This document shows, in pieces, positions 1 through 9,130 of a stretch of 64,000 bases of DNA (its first letter is position 1; every line of letters starts with the position of its first letter). The notes under the pieces were generated by a model. It searched no databases. It was not told where the DNA came from and worked only from the letters and a program-made list of their open reading frames with translations. The DNA is from Flavobacterium ovatum (GTDB lineage Bacteria > Bacteroidota > Bacteroidia > Flavobacteriales > Flavobacteriaceae), in the NCBI RefSeq assembly GCF_040703125.1, contig NZ_CP160035.1, forward strand, positions 3,768,001 through 3,832,000. The letters run 5' to 3'. A program made the position numbers and the translations under genes.

Positions 1-1059
1 TAGTTTCTCTACAGCATCATCATAATATCCGTCATTTAAAACAGGACCATTGTCACTAGAAAGTACTATTAAGGTATTTTCTAACAATCCTTCAGCCTCT
101 AATTTCTTCATTAATTCACCAACACACCAGTCAGCCTCAACGATTACATCTCCTCTTGGTCCTAAACCAGAAGCACCGACAAATCTAGGACTTGGTGTAC
201 GTGGAACGTGTGGTTGTTGTAATGCATAATACAAGAAAAATGGTTTGCTTTTATGAGATCCAATATATTTTTTGGCATCGTCTAAAAAAGTATCGGCCAT
301 ATCTTCATCTTTCCATTTTGCTGCTGTACCGCCTTTCATATATCCAATTCTAGGAATTCCATTTACAATACTTTGATTGTGTCCATGGTGCCATTTCATT
401 TTCAATAATTCTGGATTTTCAGTTGCTGTTGGCTCTCCCGCAAAATTCTTTTTGTAATCAACTTGAATAGGATCTTTTGGATCAAGTCCCACTACTTTTC
501 CGTCACGAATGTAAACTGTAGGAACTCTATCTTGAGTCGCAGCCATAATAAAACTATAGTCAAAACCAACTTCGTTTGGTCCTGGGCTAATGTGTTTGTT
601 CCAGTCTACATCACCGGTACCTAAACCTAAATGCCATTTACCAACAATTCCTGTATCATAGCCTTCTGCTCTCAACATTTTTGGAATCGTCATTTGCTCT
701 GTATCAATCAACAACGGAGCTGTACCTGGAAGAATCTTAGCATCTGAATTACGCCAAGGATACGTACCCGTCAATAATCCATATCTACTAGGTGTACAAG
801 TTGCCGATGTAGCATAACCGCTGGTAAACACAATTCCGCCATTGGCCAATTTATCAATATTCGGCGTTTTTATTCCAGTTGCTCCATACACTCCTAAATC
901 TCCGTAACCTAAATCATCTGCATAGATAAAAATTATGTTTGGTTTTGCTTTCACAACACTTTCGGTGTGTTTTTTGGGAGTACTTCCACATCCAATAAAG
1001 GCAAAAACCGCCATTAAAGCAACAGGGAATTTCAAAGCGCTAATTCTGTTAGTCATCAT
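1..1059 (-). CDS. Family S1 sulfatase, lipoprotein, C-terminus cut by window edge
   Basis: The frame is open from ATG at 1059 to base 1, giving 353 residues with no stop. A second ATG follows at 1056. The N-terminus is a lipoprotein signal with lipobox Cys at about residue 24 (AFIGC). The sulfatase core follows: metal-binding ADDLGYGD near residue 48, then the formylglycine motif CTPSR with Cys at about residue 88, then GKWHLG. A later SSDNGP supplies further metal ligands. This Cys is the residue converted to formylglycine in S1 sulfatases, which hydrolyse sulfate esters. It is the most downstream gene of the minus-strand sulfatase cluster in view. The substrate is inferred from the neighbours (sulfated galactan). 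I did not assign a subfamily. Confidence 0.93.
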   Translation of the reverse strand, partial: MMTNRISALKFPVALMAVFAFIGCGSTPKKHTESVVKAKPNIIFIYADDLGYGDLGVYGATGIKTPNIDKLANGGIVFTSGYATSATCTPSRYGLLTGTYPWRNSDAKILPGTAPLLIDTEQMTIPKMLRAEGYDTGIVGKWHLGLGTGDVDWNKHISPGPNEVGFDYSFIMAATQDRVPTVYIRDGKVVGLDPKDPIQVDYKKNFAGEPTATENPELLKMKWHHGHNQSIVNGIPRIGYMKGGTAAKWKDEDMADTFLDDAKKYIGSHKSKPFFLYYALQQPHVPRTPSPRFVGASGLGPRGDVIVEADWCVGELMKKLEAEGLLENTLIVLSSDNGPVLNDGYYDDAVEKL

Positions 1060-1525
1060 TTTAATATTTATTTAGTTATTCAGTTCATTTAATTTTTAAT
1101 AAAATCTAAACAGATTTTGTAGGGTATTACAATATTACAACAATTAAAAAAACTTTTTAAAGTCAAAAAATCTATTCAGTATCACATATGTCTTTTTTAC
1201 AAAAAACCACAAAACAACTATTGTCATGTTTTTTTAGACTTAAAAAGTCTCACGAAGTTTAATCGATTTTTTCATCAAATTAATTTTTAATCAGTTTAAA
1301 ATTGGCTATTTCATTACCTCTTTTAATCTTCACAAATAAACTCCCTCCTGATATTTTTTTAGTTCTAAAAGCTATTTTTTCTTTGATAATAGTACTTCCA
1401 TACGTGTCTAATTAAAGTATTAAATAGTCTAGGCCCATACTTCTATCTTGCGGTATTTGTACTGAAATAGTAAAAAAAAATACCGATCTATGTCAAACTA
1501 TTTAAAATCCTGTTATTGATAATCT
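1060..1525. other. Intergenic stretch with a possible 3' gene remnant
   Basis: This 466-base gap separates two minus-strand sulfatases. It is AT-rich and has no intact gene. The one thing that looks coding is an open minus frame at 1280-1411, listed separately. I saw no convincing terminator or promoter consensus. Confidence 0.5.
1280..1411 (-). pseudogene. Possible C-terminal remnant of a lost protein (about 43 aa)
   Basis: A minus frame bounded by a stop at 1412-1414 and ending at TAA 1280-1282 encodes about 43 residues with no ATG. The text reads like the last beta-strands of a globular domain (FRTKKISGGSLFVKIKRGN, ending in FKLIKN). A 5'-truncated remnant of a deleted gene would look like this, and a similar situation is seen at 9131-9451. 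The piece is short enough that chance cannot be excluded, and I do not recognise the family. Confidence 0.25.
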
Positions 1526-2938
1526 TTATTTTTTAACTTTAGCTAAAACAGCTTCCAATTCCTTTCTAAAATTTGAAACAACCGTTGTATTAGCCTTATC
1601 TTTTGCAATATTCTTCCATTCCATAGGATCTATTCGATGATCGTATAGCTCTTCAAAACCGTCACTGTATTTGATATAACGATAGTTTTCATTTCGCAAC
1701 GAATGGATATTATCATTCTTAGAAGTCAAAGCCATGTTTTTCCAATCCCCTTTGGAATTAGTCAATACACTTTTAAAACTATTACCATCTAAATCTGCTT
1801 TTGCTGGTAAATTGCATAAATCTAAAAGTGTCGGATATACGTCAATTAGTGACACAATTTTGGCACTTACGCCTTTGTTTCCATTTCGTGGGTCAAAAAT
1901 CAATAAAGGTGTTTTGGCTGATTCTTCCCAAACCGTACTTTTTGTCCAATGCGTTTTTTCCCCCAAATGCCAACCATGGTCTCCCATGATTACAACGATT
2001 GTATTTTTATTGAAAGCACTTGTTTCTAAATTGTCTAACAAATGCCCTACGCAAGCGTCAGCATACGATAAATTAGCCAAATAGGCTCTTACCGCTTCTT
2101 TCCATTGGTTCTTTTTTACAATTTCTTCATGAAGACTTGTAAAAGCAATCTTTTTACCCATTGGTCCAACATCATCCAAATCATTCGCAATCACCTCTGG
2201 TATCTTGATATCATCGATATTGTACATATCAAAGAATTTTTGTGGTGCATACCAAGGCAAGTGCGGACGGAATATTCCACAAGCCAAAAAGAAAGGCTTG
2301 TCGTGTTTTTCTTTTAAAAATCGAGCCGCATAATCGGCTGATTTCCAATCTGCTGTTTTTTCGATCGCTACATCAACTCCTTTCCAGTCAAAGGTTCTAG
2401 TAATGTGACTGTCCTCATTCAGATAGCTAAAATCGAGTCCGTGAGTAAACTTATCTTTTTCATCAGGAAAAGTAGAACCCAATCCTCCTTTGTCTTCCAT
2501 TTCAAAAGAACCTGGATCACTCCCTGGTTTAGGTTTAGTTCCTGTTCCTCTCGGACTATGGAAAATTTTTCCTGCTGCTGCTGTTGTATAACCATTTTTA
2601 TAGAAATACTGTGGTAAGGTCACCACATTTTTATACGCTGGTATATCCCTAAAAACTTCACTATTACCATAAACGCCTGTTCGAGCAGGCAAATAACCCG
2701 TTAGTAAACTAGTTCGTGAAGGATTACACAAAGGAGCCGAACAGTAGGCATTTTTAAAAATTACTGATTTCTTAGCAAATTTATCTATGTTTGGAGTGAT
2801 TGCTTGAGGGTTTCCTCCAAAAGCCCCTACCCAATCATTCATATCATCGACCATGATCAACAAAACATTAGGTTTTTCCTGAGACGAGGCAACAGTATAC
2901 TGCAATAGCATTGCAAACACAAGTAGTTTTAATTTCAT
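1526..2938 (-). CDS. Family S1 sulfatase, iduronate-2-sulfatase-like (S1_7 type)
   Basis: The protein is 470 residues with a Sec signal peptide cleaved near residues 18-20. The metal site VDDMNDW lies near residue 30. The formylglycine motif CNPSR has Cys at about residue 71, followed by GKIFHS and later MGDHGWHLGE, the pattern of the iduronate-2-sulfatase branch (S1_7). Length is typical. Some marine S1_7 enzymes act on carrageenans, which fits the neighbouring GH82 and GH150-like genes, but the exact sulfate position cannot be read from sequence. It sits 209 bases downstream of the next sulfatase on the same strand, so it may have its own promoter. Confidence 0.93.
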   Translation of the reverse strand: MKLKLLVFAMLLQYTVASSQEKPNVLLIMVDDMNDWVGAFGGNPQAITPNIDKFAKKSVIFKNAYCSAPLCNPSRTSLLTGYLPARTGVYGNSEVFRDIPAYKNVVTLPQYFYKNGYTTAAAGKIFHSPRGTGTKPKPGSDPGSFEMEDKGGLGSTFPDEKDKFTHGLDFSYLNEDSHITRTFDWKGVDVAIEKTADWKSADYAARFLKEKHDKPFFLACGIFRPHLPWYAPQKFFDMYNIDDIKIPEVIANDLDDVGPMGKKIAFTSLHEEIVKKNQWKEAVRAYLANLSYADACVGHLLDNLETSAFNKNTIVVIMGDHGWHLGEKTHWTKSTVWEESAKTPLLIFDPRNGNKGVSAKIVSLIDVYPTLLDLCNLPAKADLDGNSFKSVLTNSKGDWKNMALTSKNDNIHSLRNENYRYIKYSDGFEELYDHRIDPMEWKNIAKDKANTTVVSNFRKELEAVLAKVKK

Positions 2939-3147
2939 CTTAAAGTGATATTTGGTTTAGTTTTAGTTTCAGTCTACCAAAATAAAGGAAAAACTAAAGA
3001 ATGTTTGTCTTTATCCATTCATCAAATGTCTTTTGGGGTAAATAAACAATTGTAGCCCTAAAATCTTCACTGGTAAAATGAAAAGCTTGTGTAAATCATT
3101 TTAAGCAGTGAAAAAAAAACCATAAACTAAAGTGTAAAGAGTAGTCG

Positions 3148-4521
3148 TTACTTAAAAATTCCACCTGAAAAAGGATAATGTTCAATTACTACACTTTCTT
3201 TCTTCAAGATGGCATTCATTTCTTTTACGATCTCAGGATATTGTCCTGAAACATCCTTTTTTTCAAACGTATCTTTAGACAAATCATACAATTCTGTTTT
3301 GTTTGAATCAGCAACACGAACCGCTTTCCAATTCCCCATTCTTGCTGCTTGTTTAAATCCTTTGGCAGCTGCTCCTTCTTGAATTTCCCAATAAAAATGG
3401 TCGTGTTGTGGTTGTTTCTTTCCTAATAAAGTAGGTAAGAACGAAACCCCATCAGATTGTTTAGGGGTTTTCACACCTGCGATTTCGGCGATTGTCGGCA
3501 TGATATCATAAAAAGCTGCTGGTTGATGCGTTTGTGAACCCGCTTTTACTTTTCCTTTCCAATAAACCATGGCCGGTACTCGAATACCTCCTTCATGTAA
3601 ATCGCGTTTATGTCCTTTTAAACCTGCTGCACTATCAAAAAAGTTATTATCATGGCCGTTTTCACTTTGAGGCCCATTATCGCTAGTAAAAATGATAAAA
3701 GTATTGTCTAGTTCGCCTGTTTGCTTTAGTAAATCAAACAATCTCTTGATTTGAGCATCCAGCATGGTGATACGTGCGGCATGTGTACGCTCAATTTCTG
3801 GCCAACCTTTGTCAGCATACATTTCGTTATGTTTTACCAAAAATTCATGAGCATGAGGTGTTCTGTACGACATGTAAAGGAAAAACGGCTTGTCTTTTTG
3901 TTTTTTATTTTTTAAATAATCCAAAGCAAAATTGGTTCGAAATTCATCCAAACAAGAGTATTTTGTATAATCGTATGTAATTGAATCTTGGTCGTTATTT
4001 ACCCAATGAATGCGTTCATCAATTTCGTTTCCTTTACTTGATTTGCCCCATTGTTCTTGAACGGCGTAATCAAACCCTCGTCCTTTTGCCCAAGTGGACA
4101 TATCTTCAGCAACACCCAAATGCCATTTCCCGATCATGGCCGATTGGTAACCACCAGATTTCAACATCTCAGCGATGGTTATTTCCGATTTTTTTAATGG
4201 CACACGATCCCATTTATCAGGATATTGTCCTTTGTTTCCACGAATGCTCAAATGGCCTGTATGTATGCCCGTCATCAAACTCGCACGAGAAGGCGAACAA
4301 ACGGCAGTTCCTGTATAAAAATCAGTAAAACTCATTCCTTGGCTATAAAAATAATCCAAAAAAGGCGTTTTTATTTCTTTCTGTCCGTAAGCACCTAGTT
4401 CACCATAACCCAAATCATCTGCTAAAAGAATGATAATATTGGGCTTTTGGGTCTTTTGTGCCAATGTGCTATTGAAACTCAAAAAAGGGATTACAAGAGC
4501 AACAATTAGTATTTTTTTCAA
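3148..4521 (-). CDS. Family S1 sulfatase (arylsulfatase A-like)
   Basis: The protein is 457 residues with an N-terminal signal peptide (to about residue 21). The core contains LADDLGYGE near residue 33, CSPSR with Cys at about residue 75, IGKWHLG near residue 130 and TSDNGPQ near residue 280. All parts needed for an active S1 sulfatase are present. It belongs to the minus-strand sulfatase cluster downstream of the CstA-like transporter, separated from it by 426 bases. A role in desulfating algal galactan oligosaccharides in the periplasm is inferred from context. Confidence 0.93.
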   Translation of the reverse strand: MKKILIVALVIPFLSFNSTLAQKTQKPNIIILLADDLGYGELGAYGQKEIKTPFLDYFYSQGMSFTDFYTGTAVCSPSRASLMTGIHTGHLSIRGNKGQYPDKWDRVPLKKSEITIAEMLKSGGYQSAMIGKWHLGVAEDMSTWAKGRGFDYAVQEQWGKSSKGNEIDERIHWVNNDQDSITYDYTKYSCLDEFRTNFALDYLKNKKQKDKPFFLYMSYRTPHAHEFLVKHNEMYADKGWPEIERTHAARITMLDAQIKRLFDLLKQTGELDNTFIIFTSDNGPQSENGHDNNFFDSAAGLKGHKRDLHEGGIRVPAMVYWKGKVKAGSQTHQPAAFYDIMPTIAEIAGVKTPKQSDGVSFLPTLLGKKQPQHDHFYWEIQEGAAAKGFKQAARMGNWKAVRVADSNKTELYDLSKDTFEKKDVSGQYPEIVKEMNAILKKESVVIEHYPFSGGIFK

Positions 4522-4947
4522 AATAGATGTGGTTTAGTTAATGCTTAATTATGATTTCCAAAAGAATGACAATATCCAATAGTTAATGTGCTTATCAGTA
4601 AAAGGATTGTATTTTGGAGTAAAAAAAACACCAAGTAGACGAATCTACTTCGCATTTTTTGACTAACTCAAAACTTGGGTTTTCTTTATTAATAAAATTA
4701 TTTTTGAAGTAAAGCAAGGAGATTTTCTCGTCAACTTTGTAGCAGTAAACCACACCTTCCAATTCAGATTTTCACAAGGCATTTGCGCCTTTAAATTAGA
4801 CAGTTTTTAATACCAAAATGCTATTTTATTCGATACAAAAAGCTGACCTATAATTTTTTAACTTACAGATATTTATTAATTAAACATGTATTAGTAAAAG
4901 CAATATTTATAACAACAGTTTAATTTCACTTAAAACACGTTAATAAA
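4522..4947. other. Intergenic stretch with one terminator-like hairpin
   Basis: This 426-base AT-rich gap lies between the CstA-like gene and a sulfatase, both on the minus strand. The only structure I could pick out is the hairpin at 4633-4650. I saw no gene. Confidence 0.6.
4633..4650 (-). terminator. Hairpin terminator
   Basis: The perfect inverted repeat AAGTAGA-cgaa-TCTACTT is followed, on the minus strand, by a long U-tract (plus-strand run of A just before it). It lies about 300 bases past the stop of the CstA-like gene and would end that transcript before the sulfatase. Confidence 0.5.
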
Positions 4948-6381
4948 TTAAACATTCTTATCTTTTGAAACACCCTCTTTTTTCGAAAGAACAAACCAAA
5001 TTGATAATAGCAACGCAACTACAATTCCTGTGCAATAAGATAAAGTATAATCCAATTGAAACCCTTCGGGAGCTACCAAAATATAGGTTACCACAACAGC
5101 AGTCATAAATGCTGCAGGGGCTAACACAAACCAAGCGGTCTTTCCTTCTTTTTTAATATAAACTGCGGCTGCCCAAAGTACCACCGTTGCCAACACTTGA
5201 TTGGACCAACCAAAATACCTCCAAATAATTGCAAAATCTATATTGGTCAACGCAATAGCAATGGCAAAAATCGGAATCGAAACCATCAATCGTTGGCTTA
5301 ACTTTTTTTGATCTAATTGCAGCGAATCGGCAATGGTTAATCGAGCGCTTCTGAAAGCAGTATCACCCGATGTTATTGGTGCTGCCACCACTCCAAAAAT
5401 GGCCAGAATACCACCCACTTTTCCTAGCATGGTATTGCAAATGATATTTACCACCCAAGCGGCATTATGACCTTCCTCGGCCATAGTCGCTCCTAGTTCT
5501 TTTACACCACCAAAAAAAGCCATAGCCACGGCAGCCCAAATCAAAGCTACAATTCCCTCGGTAATCATAGCGCCAAAAAACACTTTTTTTCCATGCGCCT
5601 CATTGGTGATGCAACGTGCCATCATAGGCGATTGCGTGGCGTGAAAACCAGAAATCGCACCGCAAGCTATCGTAATAAACAATAATGGAAACAGCGGATA
5701 ATCAACAGGATTGCTGTGCATGTTTCTGAAAGTATCAGTAGTGATTTCGGGAATCGTATAGCCTTCTAAAAGTAAAGCTCCAAACAAACCAACGGCCATG
5801 ATTAATAGTGATAATCCAAACAAGGGATAAATTTTCCCGATTAATTTATCGATCGGTAATATGGTCGCAAGCAAATAATAAATAAAGATAATGACAATAA
5901 GTATTGAAGTATCTGTACCTGTTAATTCTTGTAAAATCGTGGCGGGTCCAACTACAAAAACGACTCCTACTAAAATTAATAAAAGCACTGCAAACACACG
6001 CATGAATTGCTTAACCGACTTCCCTAAATATACTCCTACAATCTCTGGAATCGAATCTCCGCCATGACGTACTGATAACATTCCGGACAAATAATCATGA
6101 ACCGATCCCGCAAAAATACTACCAAAAACGATCCATAAAAACGCAACTGGTCCCCACAGCGCTCCTGCAATGGCCCCAAAAATAGGCCCCAATCCTGCAA
6201 TATTCAAAAACTGAATTAAAAAGATTTTTCCCAACTTTAGCGGAACAAAATCTACGCCGTCTTCTTTGCTGATTGCTGGCGTTTCTCGACTGGAGTCGGC
6301 ACCAAACTTTCTTTCGACATAATTACCGTAGATAAAATAGCCCGCCACCAAAATCAGAATACTAATTAGAAAACTTATCAT
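4948..6381 (-). CDS. CstA-family (carbon starvation) transporter
   Basis: The 477-residue protein is mostly hydrophobic, with a dozen or more likely transmembrane segments. Recognisable CstA-family text includes GPIFGAIAGALWGPVAFLW near residue 66, HDYLSGM near residue 95, SGFHATQSPMM near residue 245 and TSGDTAFRSARL near residue 330. Family members take up small carbon compounds such as pyruvate or peptides. This one is shorter than E. coli CstA (about 700 residues) and resembles the short Bacteroidota form. Position among sulfatases suggests it moves a small degradation product or counter-solute across the inner membrane, but that is inference. The start is the first Met and puts a transmembrane helix at the very N-terminus. 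Confidence 0.88.
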   Translation of the reverse strand: MISFLISILILVAGYFIYGNYVERKFGADSSRETPAISKEDGVDFVPLKLGKIFLIQFLNIAGLGPIFGAIAGALWGPVAFLWIVFGSIFAGSVHDYLSGMLSVRHGGDSIPEIVGVYLGKSVKQFMRVFAVLLLILVGVVFVVGPATILQELTGTDTSILIVIIFIYYLLATILPIDKLIGKIYPLFGLSLLIMAVGLFGALLLEGYTIPEITTDTFRNMHSNPVDYPLFPLLFITIACGAISGFHATQSPMMARCITNEAHGKKVFFGAMITEGIVALIWAAVAMAFFGGVKELGATMAEEGHNAAWVVNIICNTMLGKVGGILAIFGVVAAPITSGDTAFRSARLTIADSLQLDQKKLSQRLMVSIPIFAIAIALTNIDFAIIWRYFGWSNQVLATVVLWAAAVYIKKEGKTAWFVLAPAAFMTAVVVTYILVAPEGFQLDYTLSYCTGIVVALLLSIWFVLSKKEGVSKDKNV

Positions 6382-6689
6382 ATTATTTTATTGTTAGAAC
6401 TATTTTGGGTTATGTACTTTATTTTCGTCAGTTCGAGTGCTTGTAATTCAAAATGCGACAGTTTTTGGAATCACAAGTGTATCGAGAACCATTGTTAAAA
6501 TCTATAACGAGTTCTCGATACGCTTTTATTCCGCTACGCTTCATAAAAACACTCGAACTGACGGTAAACGACAAACGTCAGTTCGAGTGCTTTTACATCC
6601 AAATGCGATAGCTTTTGGAGGTAAAAGTGTAGCGAGAACCTTTGATGGGATCGACAACACAATCTAACCATCAAAAATCACTTATTTTA
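6382..6689. other. Intergenic stretch filled by a repeat cluster
   Basis: This 308-base gap between the FAD oxidoreductase and the CstA-like gene is largely made of three copies of a 53-64 base repeat, described separately. No real gene was seen; the open plus frame across it is an artefact of the repeats. Confidence 0.7.
6426..6639. repeat. Interspersed repeat cluster: two direct copies and one inverted copy
   Basis: Unit 1 (6426-6489) and unit 3 (6576-6639) both begin CGTCAGTTCGAGTGCTT, share AAATGCGA and TTTTGGA in the middle, and end AAGTGTA-CGAGAAC. Between them at 6511-6563 lies a shorter copy in the opposite direction (starts GTTCTCGATACGCTT, ends ACTCGAACTGACG). The units can pair with one another to give long hairpins. 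Such CGAGAAC/TTCGAGT elements look like non-autonomous intergenic repeats of Flavobacterium genomes. They could also act as a two-way terminator or mRNA-stabilising structure. Confidence 0.75.
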
Positions 6690-8627
6690 TTAAGAATAAC
6701 AACGAATCTCAAACATTTTCACGTTTTTGGCACCATGAGTATCTGCTAATTTCAATCGAACTGCAGTTGTTGACACTTCTGGGAATTGTGTTTTCACCAA
6801 ACGGGTTTTGTTATTAGTTACTTTCGCTACTTCTACCCATTTTCCGCTTACACGTGCTTCAACAGTAAAATTCTTTATTAATTCTGGCGGAACACCTGAA
6901 ACCTGACCCAATTCTGTCGCTTTATCTGGATTTTTATGCATCATGATACGGCGCTGCAAATTGGTATCAAACTTCATTTCGACTTTCGTCAATTTTATAG
7001 GACTGTCCCATTCTAGTTGCAATTCGGCATTCAGTCCGTCAGATTGCCAGTGGTGAATTTTTTCCACTTCGTCCCTACCCACACCATCCAATAACAATTT
7101 GGCATCACCAGAAGTCGTCGAAGAGGCAAAAATCAAACTTGCTTTCTTTGCCCAATCGTACAAATCATTCGCAGGACGATTGGGGAAATATGAATCATCA
7201 CGAAGCAATTGCTCTTGTAATTCGGTAATATGATTGGTTGCTAATTTTCGAGGCGTAATTCCTTTATTGATGCAAAGCACCGAAGCCGTTCCAACCGCCT
7301 GCCCCATCATAGCACAGGTACTAATGATACGAGTGGATGACAGCGCCATATGACTGACACTTACATTACGACCTGCAAACAACAAATTGGAAATGTTTTT
7401 CGAATACAAACTTCTAAAGGGTACTTCATATATTTGTTTAAAGTTCGAATGAAAGAAACTCGCGGGTTCGTCCAAATTTTCAATTCCACCCGGACAATGC
7501 TCGTCCAAAGACCAACCGCCAAAAGCGACTGCGTCCGGAAAATGTTTGTATTCTTCCAAATCTTTTTGATTTAAGATATAGTCCCCCATAAAACGACGTG
7601 ATTCTCTACGGCCAGGTAAAGACCCCACCCAGTCCAAAGCAATATTTTTGGATTCTGGAAAATCTCCCGAATTCTTGATATGATCCCAAACCCCATAAAA
7701 ATATCCCATCAATTTATGACGATTTTCTTCACGAGTATCAATAATATCGATATTACTGCCGACTTCAATCCACCAATAGCCTTCTTTGACATTCTTTATT
7801 TTTCGATGCTTGTCCTTAAATGCTTTTTTAGCATCAAAAGGCAACATGTATGATGGCGGATAAAAAGGCACTGGTTTCCCCATATCTTTTGTACTCATCA
7901 TAATACAATCTCCCATCACCCAATTGTCTGGTTGGTCTGGTGCGAAAGATTCACCAAACTCGGCTTTGCCTTCACGTCCCGTACGGAATTCTGCTCCAGC
8001 CATTGCCGCCATCAATCCGTCACCAGAGCAATCGCAAAACATTTTGCCTTCCAAGGTATATTCTGTTTCGCTGGTTAATTGCCAACAAATTACTTTTTTT
8101 ATTTCGTCACCACTCATTTCCACGTCTACCGCTTGAGTGTTCAACATCAAAGTCAAATTGGGCTGACGAACGACAAAATCATATAAAACGTGATCCCACA
8201 CATGATAGGATTCTTGTGAGTTGTAATATAAATTTTCGATCATGATCTCCTCAATGATTCCCGTTTCTCGGTCAACTTTAAACTTATTTTGTAAACTCTG
8301 AACGCCATTTACGGTCACACGAACTTCACTCGAAGCGTTTCCTCCCAAAACGGGTCTATCTTGCACCAACACCGTTTTTGCACCTGTTCTTGCCGCTGCC
8401 ACTGCGGCCGATATTCCTGCCATTCCAGCTCCTACCACCACGACATCGTAGCTCATGTTTTTTTTCTTTTTGGTAGGGCGTTTTATTTTTTTATTAGATT
8501 CATCCAAGTCAAATAACTGTATGTCTTCTACTTTAATAGGAGCCGCACTGATATCGCCAAATAATGGCAAAAAACTTGCTGCAATCGCTCCCTTAACTCC
8601 GGTTTGAAAAAACTTTCTGCGTTCCAT
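6690..8627 (-). CDS. Tat-exported FAD-dependent oxidoreductase
   Basis: The 645-residue protein starts with a twin-arginine signal (ERRKFFQTG, then a hydrophobic stretch to about residue 28), so it should be exported folded with its cofactor. A Rossmann FAD-binding motif GAGMAG lies at about residues 66-71, followed by a GGNASSEVRV segment typical of the FAD_oxidored (PF12831) group. Residues from about 510 to 645 look like a beta-sandwich carbohydrate-binding (discoidin-like) domain. Such proteins occur often in Bacteroidota polysaccharide loci, but their reaction is not established. Here it could oxidise a released sugar. It lies on the same strand as the CstA-like gene, with a repeat cluster between them. 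Confidence 0.85.
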   Translation of the reverse strand: MERRKFFQTGVKGAIAASFLPLFGDISAAPIKVEDIQLFDLDESNKKIKRPTKKKKNMSYDVVVVGAGMAGISAAVAAARTGAKTVLVQDRPVLGGNASSEVRVTVNGVQSLQNKFKVDRETGIIEEIMIENLYYNSQESYHVWDHVLYDFVVRQPNLTLMLNTQAVDVEMSGDEIKKVICWQLTSETEYTLEGKMFCDCSGDGLMAAMAGAEFRTGREGKAEFGESFAPDQPDNWVMGDCIMMSTKDMGKPVPFYPPSYMLPFDAKKAFKDKHRKIKNVKEGYWWIEVGSNIDIIDTREENRHKLMGYFYGVWDHIKNSGDFPESKNIALDWVGSLPGRRESRRFMGDYILNQKDLEEYKHFPDAVAFGGWSLDEHCPGGIENLDEPASFFHSNFKQIYEVPFRSLYSKNISNLLFAGRNVSVSHMALSSTRIISTCAMMGQAVGTASVLCINKGITPRKLATNHITELQEQLLRDDSYFPNRPANDLYDWAKKASLIFASSTTSGDAKLLLDGVGRDEVEKIHHWQSDGLNAELQLEWDSPIKLTKVEMKFDTNLQRRIMMHKNPDKATELGQVSGVPPELIKNFTVEARVSGKWVEVAKVTNNKTRLVKTQFPEVSTTAVRLKLADTHGAKNVKMFEIRCYS

Positions 8628-8860
8628 AATTTCGTAATAGTTTTGGTTTTGGTTCTTGTAAAGCTAATCACTCACTCTAGAACTTTTATAGTTAGACGTA
8701 AATCAATTGTATTCACGGGTTCATATTTGTTGCAATTTTCTTAAAAAACCACCAAAATACCAAGAAAACGACCTTACAAAAACATTACATTCCAAATAAA
8801 GACATTTTTAAGGTCCTGAAGGACGGACAAATACAAATTATTGGGGAGGATAATACTAGC

Positions 8861-8980
8861 TTGGGCGTGTCCCTTCGTCATCCCGAAGTTTCGGGACTAC
8901 GGGCCGGGCTTTTCGCTATATCTTTTTGGCCCCGAAAAAAATTGGGACCAAAAAGGATGCCGCTACAATCCCTCACGCGA
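8861..8980. repeat. Flavobacterial-type intergenic repeat (copy A)
   Basis: The element contains GGGCGTG, a palindrome TCCCGAAGTTTCGGGA, a CGGGCCGGGCTTTTCGCT segment and a pairing TTTTTGGCCCC/GGGACCAAAAA, ending TACAATCCCTCACGC. The same TCCCGAAG-type palindrome and GGGCTTTTC/GAAAAGCCC and GGCGTG parts recur at 43977-44105 and 58715-58875. It looks like a mobile non-coding repeat; function unknown. Confidence 0.6.
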
Positions 8981-9064
8981 ACTGTGGTACGAATTATGAT
9001 TTGACTTTCGAAAAGAAAAAAGCAGAATACAGCTACTATTAAATCCTCAGCTAAAACAAGAAAA

Positions 9065-9101
9065 AGAACTCCAACCCCAAAATAATCAGGGCTGAAGTTC
9101 T
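9065..9101 (-). terminator. Bidirectional terminator-like hairpin
   Basis: The stem AGAACTCCAACCC pairs with GGGCTGAAGTTCT (two mismatches). T-rich runs follow on both strands. It sits just past the 3' end of the CBM-like remnant and would end minus-strand transcripts of the sulfatase at 9478. Confidence 0.55.
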
Positions 9102-9130
9102 TTTTGTTTTTTATATATTAATCGAAACTA

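Larger units (their letters stand above)
8628..9130. other. Intergenic stretch with interspersed repeat and terminator
   Basis: This 503-base gap holds a GC-richer repeat element at 8861-8980 and a hairpin at 9065-9101. No gene was seen. The GC shift against the AT-rich flanks marks the repeat as inserted sequence. Confidence 0.6.

Noticed and set aside
6437..6667. 76-residue plus-strand frame in an intergenic gap
   Set aside because: It is produced entirely by the CGTCAGTTCGAGTG repeats and has no start signal or homology.
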